Source: Apium graveolens
Taxonomy: Eukaryota > Streptophyta > Magnoliopsida > Apiales > Apiaceae
Assembly: GCF_009905375.1 (NCBI RefSeq)
Contig: NC_133657.1
Location: 1,426,001-1,490,000 of the forward strand
Direction of reading: 5' to 3'
DNA length: 64,000 nucleotides
A program made the translations under genes and the position numbers. This document shows, one piece after another, positions 11,210 to 21,817 of the stretch. The notes beneath the pieces are model-generated. The model was given only the letters and a program-made list of their open reading frames with translations, made no database searches and was not told where the DNA came from. Within the stretch, counting starts at the first letter, position 1. The number at the start of each line of letters is the position of its first letter.

Positions 11210-14200
11210 TTGATGGAGATTGAGAAAGACAGAGATATTCGCTGGCCTAAGCCCTTGAAGGCTGATCCCGCCAAGTTAGATAAGGGCAAGTATTACAGGT
11301 TTCACAAAGATGTTGGCCATGACACCAATGAGTGTAGGCAATTGAAAGATGAAATTGAGTTTTTGATTCGAAAAGGAAGATTGAACAAGTATACTGGAGA
11401 TGGAGGGGACAGAAATAATAATGGAAGGAAGAACTTTGAAGATCGTAGGAGGGACCAAGACGATCAGGGGCAGAATCCCCAACCTAGAGGGCCGGTTATA
11501 AATGCAATTTTTGGAGGACCGCGACGCCCTCGAGGGCCTGTGATAAACACGATCTTTGGAGGTCCGACTGCTGCTGGATTGTCCAAAAATTCCAGAAAGG
11601 CATATACTAGGGAGGTTATGCATATTGTTGGAGAAGCCCCGAAGGGGGCCAGGACAGAAGTAACATTGGCTTTTGATGATTCCGACCTAGAGGGTGTGAA
11701 GTTTCCCCATGATGACCCGCTGGTCATAACACCGATAATAGGAAATAGCCCGGTTAAGAGGGTCCTTGTGGATAATGGTGCTTCTGTGGATATCTTGCTC
11801 CACGACACCTTTCTAAGAATGGGGTATAACGACTCCCAGTTGACACCAACCGATATGCCGATATATGGATTTGCTGGAGTAGAATGTCCTGTGGAAGGGA
11901 TAATCAAATTGCCGACCACCATAGGTACGGAACCAAGGCAAGCAACGCAGATGCTGGATTTCATGGTGGTAAAGGCTAGTTCAACTTATAATGCTATCAT
12001 GGGGAGAACAGGGATACATGCCTTCAAGGCAGTCCCCTCTTCCTACCATTCAGTCATGAAGTTTCCCACCCGAAACGGGATTGGAGAAGAGAGAGGAGAT
12101 CAAAAAATGGCTAGAAGCTGTTATGTGGCCTCTTTGAGGGCAGATGGAGTCGGGGGGCAGGTTCTTCCTATTGAAGATATGGATGTTCGAGAAAATGATG
12201 AGAATAGAGGAAGGCCAGCAGAAGAATTGGTTTCGGTTCCTTTAGACCCCGAGAATCCTGAGAGGATGACTTTCATTGGAGCCACATTAGAGGAGCCCCT
12301 TAGAGGGAAGTTAGTGAAATTTTTGCAAGAAAATAGTGATGTGTTTGCATGGTCAGCAGCTGATATGCCAGGCATAGACCCGGAGTTAATTACTCACAAG
12401 CTAAACGTGGATCCAAGCCGGAAGACAGTGAAACAAAAGAAAAGAAATTTTGCCCCGGAAAGACAAGATGCTATAAAACAGGAAGTAGAAAAGCTCTTAG
12501 AGGCTGGTTTTATTGAGGAGATTCAATTTCCGGAGTGGTTAGCAAACCCTGTAATGGTGAAGAAGGCTAATGGAAAGTGGAGGATGTGTATAGACTTCAC
12601 TGATCTGAATGATGCATGCCCCAAAGACTGTTTTCCGCTGCCTAGAATTGATATTTTGATTGATGCCACTGCTGGACATGAGATGCTGAGTTTCATGGAT
12701 GGATTTAGCGGATACAACCAGATCAAAATGCATAAGGATGACATTCCAAAGGTATCATTTATCACTGACTTTGGTGTTTATTGTTATCTTGTTATGGCGT
12801 TTGGTCTCAAGAATGCAGGAGCCACCTATCAAAGGTTGGTGAATAGAATTTTTAAGGATCTCATTGGTAAGACTATGGAAGTCTATGTTGATGACATGTT
12901 AGTCAAGAGTCTAGTAAAGACTGATCATATAGCCCATTTAAGGGAAGCTTTTGAGGTCCTGAGGTACCACAAGATGATGTTGAATCCTACGAAGTGTGCT
13001 TTCGGAGTAGGATCTGGAAAATTCTTGGGACTGATGGTCTCAAAGAGGGGAATTGAGGCTAACCCGGATAAAATAAAGGCGATCCTGAACATGGAACCAC
13101 CAAAAACTGTTAAGGATGTTCAGAAGCTTACAGGAAGGGTTGCTGCGCTAGGACGATTCATCTCCAAGTCGGGGGACAAGTGTTTGTCATTCTTCAAATC
13201 GCTAAAGAGCATCAAAGACTTTGTATGGAGTGAGGAAAACCAGAAGGCATTTGAAGAGTTAAAGAAGTATATGGCCCAGGCCCCGTTGTTGGCCAAGCCA
13301 GTTCTGAGTGAAATTTTATTCTTGTACTTGGCTGTTTCAGAGAGTGCCTTGAGTGCGGTGTTGGTTAAGGAAGAACTGAAAGTCCAGAAACCCGTATACT
13401 ATGTCAGCAAAATTTTGCATGGTGCTGAGTTGAATTATTCAACTATTGAGAAATTCGCTTTAGCCTTGGTAATGGCTTCAAGAAAGCTGCGTCCTTATTT
13501 TCAAGCTCACCAGATTGAAGTGCTAACAAATCAGCCACTGAGAAATATCATTCACAGTCCCAAGGCAAGTGGGAGACTGATTAAGTGGGCAATAGAGTTG
13601 GGAGAGTTCGATCTCAAGTATAAGCCACGTACGGCTATAAAAGCCCAGGCACTAGCTGACTTCGTGGTGGAATGTACCATACCCAACCAAGAAGTCGGGG
13701 GGCAGGAAGATACCATACCTCAAGACAAGGGAGTCGACAATGGGGACAGGGAGAAGGATGATAAGGAGAAAGAATATTGGGTTCTCTATTTTGATGGAGC
13801 ATCAAAAACAAATTCCAGTGGAGCAGGGTTGGTTTTGCAAAGCCCTGATGGATTCTTAATTGAGTATGCTATAAAGCTAGACTTCCCAACCACAAACAAT
13901 GAGGCAGAGTATGAAGCCCTGATTGCTGGCCTTGGTCTAGCTGGGACACTTAGAGTCAAAAACTTAAAGGTCCGTGGAGACTCGAAGCTGATCATATCCC
14001 AGGTAAAGGGAGAATTTGAGGCTAGGGAAGATACGATGGCTAAGTATGTTCGCCTAGTAAGGGCTGTGATGACCCAATTTAATGAATGCCATGTTGAACA
14101 CATTCCAAGGGAAGAAAATGCTAAAGCAGATGCGCTATCAAAGTTTGCTTCATCTGAGATTGAAGAAAGTTCAGGAAGTGTGTACTTCCGTGTTTTGAAG

Positions 14201-15484
14201 ACACGAAGCATAGATGTTAAGCTTGTGGCTCCCATAGGCTTGGGGACGTCATGGATTGATCCCATCAAGGCTCACATTCAGACCGGTTGGTTGCCAAGCG
14301 ATGCAACTGAGGCACGGAAGTTAACTATTCGAGCACTAAGGTACTCCTTGATAGATGGAATTCTGTATAAGAGATCTTTCGTGGTTCCTTACTTGAGGTG
14401 TCTCAGGCCCGACGAGGCACGCTTGGCTCTTGAGGAAGTGCATGAAGGTATTTGTGGGCAACACTTGGGGGGCAGGGCCTTGGCTCATAAGATAACCCGT
14501 TTAGGCTTCTATTGGCCAGAAATGATGGCTGATGCCAAAGAATATGTGAAGAAGTGTGATCGCTGTCAGAAACATGCACCAGTTGTTAGACAACCCCCCG
14601 AGATGCTGACCTCTATCAACTCGCCTATTCCCTTTGCCATGTGGGGGATGGATATTCTAGGGCCTTTTCCTATGGCCACGGCACAAAGGAAATTTCTGAT
14701 TGTAGCCATTGATTATTTCACCAAGTGGATCGAAGCCAAACCCTTGGCCAAAATCACAACTAAGCAGGTTGCACAATTCCTGTGGGAAAACATTATGTGC
14801 CGATATGGAATTCCCCGTATCCTCGTCACTGACAATGGAACACAATTCAACAATGAGGAATTCAAGAAGTATTGTGAAGAAAATAAAATTGAGTTACGAT
14901 TCACCTCTGTGGCTCACCCGCAAGCCAATGGGCAAGCAGAGGTAGCAAATCGGATAATCCTGGATGGACTAAAGAAGAGGATTGAGAAGTCAAGAAATAA
15001 TTGGGTGGATGAGATACTTCCAATATTATGGGCCTACAGGACTACCTGTAGAGTCACGACAGGAGCAACTCCCTTCATGTTGGCATATGGGGCAGAAGTA
15101 GTTGTTCCAGTAGAGATATCACATTCCTCTCCAAGGATTCAGGCTTTCAATGCAGAAGAAAATGAGGAAGGGCAGAGGTTAGCCCTGGATTTAATCGATG
15201 AAGTGCGAGATAAAGCACATGCAAAGATAGTAGAATATCAGAAAAAGGCTTCATTCTACTACAACCTAAGGGTTAAAGAGAGGTTTTTCAAACAAGGTGA
15301 CCTAGTCTTGAGAAAAATAGAGGCTTCTGGTGTCGGACAGAAAGGAAAGCTTGCCCCGAATTGGGAAGGGCCGTACAGAGTCAAGAGCGTTCAGGGTAGA
15401 GGAACCTACAAGCTGGAAACTATGGAAGGTTTTGAAGTCCCGAGGACCTGGCACGCACAAAACCTGAAGGTTTACTACGTGTAA
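11210..15484 (+). CDS. pol: Element A pol: protease, RT, RNase H, archaeal RNase H, integrase
   Basis: Intact 1424-codon frame from the ATG at 11210; the natural start is upstream, since gag sequence continues through 11164-11400. Domains: zinc-like CRQLKDEIEFLI gag tail; protease VLVDNGASVD near residue 185; RT about residues 390-650 with YVDDMLVKS near 560; RNase H about 694-824, in which the usual first Asp is lost (LYLAVS), as is common in Tat; an archaeal-type second RNase H about 856-981 with LYFDGASK, NNEAEYEAL and RGDSKLI; integrase with a His/Cys domain ending CDRCQKH near 1120, then Asp in MWGMDILG (1146), Asp in VTDNGTQF (1207) and Glu in GQAEVANR (1241). All catalytic residues appear present. 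It ends TAA at 15484, 335 bases before the stop of the convergent antisense gene. Confidence 0.92.
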   Translation: MMEIEKDRDIRWPKPLKADPAKLDKGKYYRFHKDVGHDTNECRQLKDEIEFLIRKGRLNKYTGDGGDRNNNGRKNFEDRRRDQDDQGQNPQPRGPVINAIFGGPRRPRGPVINTIFGGPTAAGLSKNSRKAYTREVMHIVGEAPKGARTEVTLAFDDSDLEGVKFPHDDPLVITPIIGNSPVKRVLVDNGASVDILLHDTFLRMGYNDSQLTPTDMPIYGFAGVECPVEGIIKLPTTIGTEPRQATQMLDFMVVKASSTYNAIMGRTGIHAFKAVPSSYHSVMKFPTRNGIGEERGDQKMARSCYVASLRADGVGGQVLPIEDMDVRENDENRGRPAEELVSVPLDPENPERMTFIGATLEEPLRGKLVKFLQENSDVFAWSAADMPGIDPELITHKLNVDPSRKTVKQKKRNFAPERQDAIKQEVEKLLEAGFIEEIQFPEWLANPVMVKKANGKWRMCIDFTDLNDACPKDCFPLPRIDILIDATAGHEMLSFMDGFSGYNQIKMHKDDIPKVSFITDFGVYCYLVMAFGLKNAGATYQRLVNRIFKDLIGKTMEVYVDDMLVKSLVKTDHIAHLREAFEVLRYHKMMLNPTKCAFGVGSGKFLGLMVSKRGIEANPDKIKAILNMEPPKTVKDVQKLTGRVAALGRFISKSGDKCLSFFKSLKSIKDFVWSEENQKAFEELKKYMAQAPLLAKPVLSEILFLYLAVSESALSAVLVKEELKVQKPVYYVSKILHGAELNYSTIEKFALALVMASRKLRPYFQAHQIEVLTNQPLRNIIHSPKASGRLIKWAIELGEFDLKYKPRTAIKAQALADFVVECTIPNQEVGGQEDTIPQDKGVDNGDREKDDKEKEYWVLYFDGASKTNSSGAGLVLQSPDGFLIEYAIKLDFPTTNNEAEYEALIAGLGLAGTLRVKNLKVRGDSKLIISQVKGEFEAREDTMAKYVRLVRAVMTQFNECHVEHIPREENAKADALSKFASSEIEESSGSVYFRVLKTRSIDVKLVAPIGLGTSWIDPIKAHIQTGWLPSDATEARKLTIRALRYSLIDGILYKRSFVVPYLRCLRPDEARLALEEVHEGICGQHLGGRALAHKITRLGFYWPEMMADAKEYVKKCDRCQKHAPVVRQPPEMLTSINSPIPFAMWGMDILGPFPMATAQRKFLIVAIDYFTKWIEAKPLAKITTKQVAQFLWENIMCRYGIPRILVTDNGTQFNNEEFKKYCEENKIELRFTSVAHPQANGQAEVANRIILDGLKKRIEKSRNNWVDEILPILWAYRTTCRVTTGATPFMLAYGAEVVVPVEISHSSPRIQAFNAEENEEGQRLALDLIDEVRDKAHAKIVEYQKKASFYYNLRVKERFFKQGDLVLRKIEASGVGQKGKLAPNWEGPYRVKSVQGRGTYKLETMEGFEVPRTWHAQNLKVYYV

Positions 15485-15819
15485 GATAGGCGAAGTACGA
15501 TTCTCACTTGTCATTGTGACAAGTAGGTTTAAAAGCACCTTGAAGCTTTGCTTGCGTAGGATTTTATATTCCAGTAGAATTTACATTGTCTAGTTATTGT
15601 TGATTAGGGTCGAACCCATGCTATGAAAGGTTTTGGAAAACCAGACTTCATATTAAAGAGTTTGAAATTATTCCTATCTAAGGATGTTTAAAGGTCAAAT
15701 GCGTATTAAGATTGTAAAGTTAAAACAGAAAGAGGCAAGAAAAGCAACATATGAAATATAACCCCGAAGGGTAACAAGTTTAGATATGAATAAAGTTCAA
15801 AAAGAAGATATACAAAAAG
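15485..15819. other. Intergenic gap between convergent pol and antisense gene
   Basis: No coding signal. It holds the 3' ends of both genes, whose transcripts would overlap here. No clear canonical polyadenylation pair identified by eye. Confidence 0.5.
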
Positions 15820-17764
15820 TTAGGCCTTGGAAGGCTGAGATTCCTCAGAACCACTATCTGAAGTCTCCTCGGAAGTCTCAGTCGTTCCTTCGGACGTCTC
15901 GGTTGTCCCCTCCGAAGTCCCTGTAGAAGTTCCCTCTGCAGGAGATGTTGGCTGTTGAGGCGCTGCTTTTGGAGGCTCTTCCACCCTGGCCTTCTTAGCG
16001 ACAGGCTCAAACTCCTCTTCGGAAGAATCTTCCTCCTCTCCATCCTTGATCATAACAGCAAGCTTCTCAGTAACACCTCCAAGCTCTGGAACCCGCACAG
16101 GGCAAGGAAAGGGGGACTGCTCAAGGACCTCTGGAAACTCATCCTGGATGGCCTCCACAGCAGCATCCCAGCCCTCTTTATAGCTAACTGGGTGAAGAAG
16201 GGCATCATGCTCCACCATCAAGTCCTTGAATTCTTGGGTGTCCATCCAGCCATCAAAGGCTTTGTCCTTCTGCGCCTTCAGAATGACATTTTCGGCCCGG
16301 GCCGTCTCCAGGTCAGAAGTGGAAGAGGCCCGTTGAGCTTCAAGGGCCTCTATTTTTTGGTTGGCCTCCTCCAACTTCTTGTTGGCATCTTCCAGGCCAA
16401 CCTTCCAAGCCTTAGCTTGGTGAATGGCCCCTTGGAAATGGGCGTTAGCCTGCAAGAGAAACAGCGAAACTTTAGAAAAGAAACATGGAAAGATAAGTAC
16501 GAAGGGCATAAGTAAAGGACGTACCGTCGCCAGAGCCTGGGCTCCAAATAGCTCATTCCCCTCTAAGTCCTGTTGAAGGACAAAATCTTGATAATCCACC
16601 GGGGAGATGGAATGCTTAGACCATTCCTTGGACAGCGCCGTGCTGCCCACAATTGAGTCCTTGCCCCGGATCCCCCAAGCAGGTTGAAAATAGGCCCCTG
16701 GCCTCTGCTTGGTGCGCAGAACTTGGCTGAGGCCTTCCTCATCTGGCTCCATTGCCTGAAGAAGGAACTCGGGGAAGCGGTCACCCAGTCGAGGGTCTTT
16801 AAAGATCTTCCCGGCCCTCTTCATCCTGGTTGTCTCCAGGTCCTTCGGCTTGGTAGCCTCTTCAATCTTCTCAGCCACTGCAACAAACAAAGTCAGTTGA
16901 AAACCAATGAAATAAAAGTGCAGGAAATAAAGGAGGTAAGAAAGGGAACTTACTTTTCTTATGAACGGGCGAAAGGCCGCGTTCTACCAGGACGGTCTCC
17001 CGGATAAGGTCCCAAGAATGGGAAGTACCGTTGTCTTGCGTAAGGAGGTTGAAACCTCTAGCCTCCTCCTCAGACAAAGTTATGTCATTTGGGCTCCCGT
17101 CCACGGCCATCCCAAAGGATGATCGAAACAGGGAGCCCCAATCTCCACCTTCCCAAATAACAAACAAAAAATCTTTCTTCCACCCCAAGTTGTTGTCAGG
17201 GATGGACTTCCCATTCACGATATGGGGGATAGTGGGGCGCTGGTTGATAGAAACCCAACCCGGACTTTTATCAGGGCTGTTTTTGAACTGAAAAATCTTC
17301 CTGAAGACAACAACAGATGTGGGGACGTTGTGCTTGGCGCATTGTGACAGATAGCACAGAATCAACCTCCAGGAATTAGGGGGAAGTTGGTAAGGGCTGA
17401 TGCCCACATCAGCTAGTAGCAAATGAATGAATGGATGAAAAGGGAGTCTAATACCTGCCCTTAGAGTATCCCTATAGATGCATAGCGCGTCCTTCTTCCA
17501 CTGACAGGCCCTGTCGGCCGGACCCGCAAGAACCAGCTTAAAAGGCTCCTTGATTTTGAAGCAGCTGCTCAACTTTTCCAGCTCCTTGGGATCCCGTAAA
17601 GCACTAATATGATCGTGCGCGTCCAAATGCGCATCAGACGGGTACTCTTCCCCTCGAGTGTTGATCATGTCAATTAAGGAAGTATACCTCGATCGAATAA
17701 GAAAATTGTTGGACTTTCTAGCCACGTTCATCTTGGCCAAGCGAGTCATTCTTTTGTCAGCCAT
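15820..17764 (-). CDS. Element A antisense gene: spliced, Transposase_28-like domain plus coiled coil
   Basis: Three coding exons on the minus strand: 17764-16954, 16877-16525 and 16449-15820, joined by 76-bp and 75-bp introns with GTAAGT...TTGCAG and GTACGT...TTGCAG ends. Phases fit exactly (1, then 0), giving 597 residues without a stop. The start ATG is the first codon after a third acceptor (TTTTTTCAG). Residues about 100-230 contain LPFHPFIHLLL and YQLPPNSWRLIL, the pattern of the 'putative gypsy-type transposon' domain (PF04195, Transposase_28). The second part carries a coiled coil (about 389-460, LEDANKKLEEANQ), then an acidic and S/T/E-rich tail with repeated TSEGTTE. Antisense ORFs in this place are known from Tat elements; their function is unknown, so I infer none. 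It is intact while gag is not. Confidence 0.85.
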
Positions 17765-17853
17765 CTGAAAAAAGTAAGGGGCACGTAAATAGGCTATCTT
17801 AAAATGGCACACAATGGAAAAATAGACACGAAAAGCAAAGGGAGGAATCTTAC

Positions 17854-17955
17854 CTGAAGAAGCGCTCCTGAAAAAGGCTTTGAGCTCCGACTTGCTGTTA
17901 TTGCTCTGAGAATCTTAGCAGGAAGATAAAGAAGAAAACTAAGAAATGAGAAAGT
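17854..17955 (-). other. Non-coding first exon of the antisense gene
   Basis: On the minus strand the donor CAG|GTAAGATT lies at 17854/17853 and pairs with the acceptor at 17765, an 89-bp intron just before the start codon. The 5' end (~17955) is placed about 30 bases below the TATA box and is approximate. Confidence 0.65.
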
Positions 17956-17980
17956 GAGGAGTAATAGCCTTTCCTCATTC

Positions 17981-17990
17981 CTTTATATAA
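17981..17990 (-). promoter_or_regulatory. TATA box of the antisense gene
   Basis: TTATATAAAG on the minus strand, at a suitable distance above the 5' exon. It indicates that the antisense gene has its own internal promoter separate from the LTR. Confidence 0.65.
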
Positions 17991-18136
17991 GAGGAAAAGG
18001 AAGTTGAAGGGACGAAAAGCCCATTGAGAACAAAGGCCCATAAGAAAAGGCCCAGAAAGAGGAATATTCCACAATATTCCTAGGAATTCTAGAGCATTCT
18101 AAACAGGGTGTATTAAGCCCAATAATATTTGGTAAA

Positions 18137-18296
18137 GCCCAATAAAGAGGCCCAGTAATATTTGAAAAGCCCAATAAAGAGGCCCAGTAATATTTGAAAA
18201 GCCCAATAAAGAGGCCCAGTAATATTTGAAAAGCCCAATAAAGAGGCCCAGTAATATTTGAAAAGCCCAATAGAAAAAGCCAGGCCCAAATCCAAT
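18137..18296 (+). repeat. 32-bp tandem repeat, five copies
   Basis: Unit GCCCAATAAAGAGGCCCAGT + AATATTTGAAAA recurs at 18137, 18169, 18201, 18233 and 18265, exactly 32 bases apart. Nearly perfect, so recently amplified. It lies upstream of the antisense promoter. Confidence 0.92.
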
Positions 18297-18361
18297 TAGG
18301 ATTTGGAAAATTCAATTTTAGCCCTAAAAAATGTTAGGACCAATGGAGAAGGCTAGAAAAA

Positions 18362-18607
18362 GACCAGAATCCAGGTCGAGATCCAGGTCGTGAATCCTGC
18401 CCGAAATCTTTCGAGCAGACACCCGAAAATAACGGGTAATAAAGACCAGAATTCAGGTCGAAATCCAGGTCGTGAATCCTACTCGAAAACTTTCGAGCAG
18501 GCACCCGAAAATAACAGGCAAAAAAGACCAGGATTCAGGTCGAAATCCAGGTCGTGATCCCTGCCCGAAATTTTTCGACTAGGCTCACGAAAACAACGAA
18601 AAAAATA
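18362..18607 (+). repeat. 82-bp tandem repeat, three copies
   Basis: Units begin GACCAGAATCCAGGTCGA at 18362, 18444 and 18526, exactly 82 bases apart, each holding the inverted pair TCGAAA...TTTCGA. The third is slightly degenerate. Confidence 0.9.
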
Positions 18608-18639
18608 GGATTAAATTGAAGTCGAAATTTTGACCAGGA

Positions 18640-19030
18640 ATGAGGTCGAATTAGCCAAGCATCTCTCAGGAATAAAGATTAAAAACCCAGGTCGAATTTC
18701 GACTAGGATCCTGGTCGAAATCCAGGTCGTGGATCCTAGTCGAAATCCTTCGACCAGGATTCAAGAAAACCAAAGAATTTTCGACCAGGATTCAGGTCGA
18801 AATTTCGACTAGGATCCTGATCGAAATCCTAGTCGATGGGCTCAAGATCAGAAGCTAAAAGTGGGGAATTGATGACCTAGATCCAGGTCGAAATTTCGAC
18901 TAGGATCCTGGTCGAAATCCAGGTCGTGAATCCTAGTCGAAATCCTTCGACCAGGATGACAAGGCTGACCCCTATTTTCGACTAGGATCCGCGTCAAAAT
19001 TTCGACTAGGATCCTGGTCGAAAAAGGGCT
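18640..19030 (+). repeat. Palindrome-rich GTCGAAATTTCGAC / AGGATCCT repeats
   Basis: Irregular repeats of 'aggtcgaaatttcgactaggatcctggtcgaaatcc' type, derived from the same words as the 82-bp unit. Perfect 14-bp palindromes GTCGAAATTTCGAC occur at 18796-18809 and 18887-18900, each followed by the palindrome AGGATCCT. Confidence 0.85.
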
Positions 19031-19335
19031 GGAAATCTGAAAAATCCCGGAAAATTAGGGAAAATCTCAGAAAATTAGGGAAAAATCCCAGAAAATTAGG
19101 GAAAATCCCAGAAAATTAGGGAAAATCCCAGAAAATTAGGGAAAATCCCAGAAAATTAGGGAAAATCCAAGAAAATTAGGGAAAATCCCAGAAAATTAGG
19201 GAAAATCCCAGAAAATTAGGGAAAAATCCCAGAAAATTAGGGAAAATCCCAGAAAATTAGGGAAAAATCCAGAAAATTAGGGAAAAATCCTGGAAATAAG
19301 GGAAAAATTCCTGGAAATTAAGATAATTCCTGAAT
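19031..19335 (+). repeat. 20-bp minisatellite, about 13-14 copies
   Basis: Unit GAAAATCCCAGAAAATTAGG repeated head to tail with occasional extra A; the copies decay at both ends. Confidence 0.92.
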
Positions 19336-19446
19336 AAAAGGAAAATTCATTGTAAATATGTAGGTCGCTCCACACTTTACGGAAAAACGAAACCCTGTAA
19401 GGGAACGAATAGACTTAACTTCTGCGAAACCTAATCAATGTTTCCC

Positions 19447-19463
19447 AAAAGTTGGGGGGCAAA
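19447..19463 (+). other. Polypurine tract of element A
   Basis: AAAAGTTGGGGGGCAAA immediately before the 3' LTR; primer region for plus-strand synthesis. Confidence 0.8.
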
Positions 19464-20032
19464 TGATAGGAATAAATAAATTATGATTGTATAATTAAAT
19501 ACTGCATTAATTGTACAAGCTGTAGACTGCTAGGCCCAATAAAAAGATATATGATACTTAGACCAGAAAGGTTAAGCCTGATGGACCAGATCAGGCCTGA
19601 TGGAATAAAAAAGGCCCAAAAGCCCTGATTATTAATTAACTTCGTAATTAATTAATAAAGGAAAAATCAGATGTTGAGAAGAGTCTCGATAAGGATATAA
19701 ATCCTTAGAAATTAGCCTCAAGGGGACCTAAAAGGATAAGGAATCAGTTTCCTACTATCTAGGACTCCAAAGTCCATTCTAATTATGAGACTTGCCCACC
19801 AAGTCTCCTATACCAAGTCCAATTTAAGGACTCCCAACATCTATATAAGGGGCCTCACCCCACAAATCAGAACTACATTTTTTGGCTTGATTATCTAATT
19901 CACAGAGATACGTAGACATCTCGTAAAGGCAGATCGAGCCACGAAACACGAGAGCAGCCATTAAAGGCCTTGAGCTCCCGAATCTTAGTAATGAATACAG
20001 CAAATAATAACCTTAATTTTTTATCCATAACA
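19464..20032 (+). repeat. 3' LTR of element A
   Basis: 569 bp, about 16 hand-counted differences from 9156-9724, mostly transitions; TATA at 19841. Confidence 0.95.
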
Positions 20033-20037
20033 AAAAT
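20033..20037 (+). other. Target-site duplication of element A, right
   Basis: AAAAT, identical to 9151-9155. Confidence 0.9.
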
Positions 20038-20264
20038 CATAAAAAAGTTTTAAGCCCTAACACTTGGAACCTTAACCCAAATCCCAAGAAAAGACCATTC
20101 CTTAATTAAACGTTATATAATATTTACAACTTAAACCGATTATGAAACAAACTCTGAAACTACAAAAATTCAGCCTCCTCTTATAAATTGAAATCAATGA
20201 TGTAACCTATTTGGCATTTACATAAATATTGTAACCCACTATGGTACTTAGTATGCAAGTTAAA
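20038..20264. other. Flank of element A, no gene
   Basis: AT-rich, with 'taagccctaac' remnants that look like the end of the interrupted 190-bp array, then 'tatgcaa' words. Nothing coding. Confidence 0.5.
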
Positions 20265-21817
20265 TGTTAGTTTTTGTTCCCTAAAGATAACACTATAATG
20301 TTTTAGTTTAAGACATTTGGATTATTAATGTTTATTCTCTATCGATTATTCCCTTTATAGTTTATTATGTCTTAATTTACTGCGATATAAAAAATAGATT
20401 AATAAATGTCCTTGGAATATGATATGAATTTTATATTTCTAAGTACGTGTGACTTAGAATGAGGTTATGAGAATAGTACAATACTCCTAAAGGTCCCTAG
20501 TCGAGTATTACTATTAAAGGACAATAATAATGCATTAAAACATGTGTATTTATTGACTGATGATTACATCTCATTGATCATAGGTATAGTGATACTATAG
20601 TAAAAAACACAGGCAGATGTAAAGATACATGGTGTTGGACATATCCAATATGAAATTTTACATGTATGTTGTGTCATAAGTAATTCTCACTGTGGTAATG
20701 GTATAATGGTCCTTAAACTTGAAATTATTATATATTTATACGAGAATTAATATACTTTAATTAAATTAAAAGTTACCTTTGACCGGGTAATGATACAAGT
20801 GTATTTCAGGTATATCATGAATCGTATGGGAAATGTAAATGATCTAGAAAAGATTAACCGTCCTAATTTTATGAGTGATATTATTGGCCTCTTATGTGAT
20901 CTAAACTATGAAATATGTGGCCACACTCAAATGTTGATTTGATATGATAGTCTAATCATTGATCAATGAAACTTAGATTAAACATTGATGAGGATGACAC
21001 ATTACATGTCTCTAGTGTAATCTATAATATGTGGTTAAATGGATTATATTATATTGTACATTATTCACGAAAGGTTTAATCGATCACCAATTTAATTATT
21101 ATTACTTGGATATCAGTAATGTATTACTAGATGCCGCTTATTGTTTATGATTTTAAATTAGATTTAAAACTCGTTGTCAACATAATAATAACCTATAGGG
21201 TCACAAAAAAATGCTTGAAGGGTTATTTAATTTAAATTAGATTTAAATTAAATTATATTAATTCAAATTATTTATAATATTAATTAAGTTTGACTCAATT
21301 AATTAGAAAAATAATGATATTCAAATTTACTAATATTAATTATGAAATTCAGTTGTTAAATAATTAAGTAAGACTTAATTATTATACAAATATGGATTTC
21401 GAATTAATAATAACTCCTAATTATTTTAGAGTTATAATTTATTTTTCTACCATCTATATAATATCTCTTGCGACTGTTTTTTAACACAAGACTTTTATTA
21501 TAACCCCAGCCACCAAGAGAGATGATGAAGAGAGGGTAAGAAAAAATAATTTTATTCTAGTACACATTCAATCCTTGCGTTCAAGCATTTGTGTGGATAC
21601 CGATAGAGTGTAGATCGCGAGAGCGGGATGAGTGGTGATTGAACAAGCTTTGGATCTTCATTAGTCAACTAATTTATAAAGCTTCTTAAGGTAAACAATC
21701 TGATCTACAAATTAAATATCTATTTTTTGTATGGATCCCGTGGCGGGTTTGGAAAATTATGATTTTTCACGTTTTTAATTACAGTCTTCGTTGCGTTTTA
21801 TACCTCGAAACCCTTCA
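20265..21817 (+). mobile_element. Probable solo LTR (copia-like)
   Basis: A 1.55-kb block differing in texture from its 'atgcaactta'-rich flanks. It starts TGTTAG, ends TTCA, has a TATA-like CTATATAATA near 21455, and is bracketed by TTAAA (20260-20264) and TTAAC (21818-21822), a four-of-five match for a target-site duplication. No primer site, ORF or second copy is present, hence 'solo'. The 3' end could instead be the ACA at 21783. The strand is assumed from the TATA position. Confidence 0.45.

Larger units (their letters stand above)
9156..20032 (+). mobile_element. Element A: complete Tat-lineage Ty3/gypsy retrotransposon with antisense gene
   Basis: A 10,877-bp element bounded by two 569-bp LTRs and a perfect 5-bp duplication. 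Order: LTR, primer site, gag, protease, RT, RNase H, second (archaeal-type) RNase H, integrase, antisense spliced gene, tandem-repeat block, polypurine tract, LTR. The dual RNase H and an antisense ORF between integrase and the 3' LTR are established hallmarks of the plant Tat lineage. My hand count of LTR differences is about 16 in 569 (near 97% identity), mostly transitions, so the insertion is fairly recent. It landed in the 190-bp array. Confidence 0.95.

Noticed and set aside
13786..14268. Minus-strand ORF of 160 codons inside element A pol
   Set aside because: Antisense shadow of the second RNase H region.
18630..18812. 60-codon ORF within the GTCGAA repeats
   Set aside because: Open only because of the repeat composition; no start context or relatives.
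19031..19335. CRISPR-like regularity of 20-bp repeats
   Set aside because: Head-to-tail repeats without unique spacers, in plant retrotransposon DNA.
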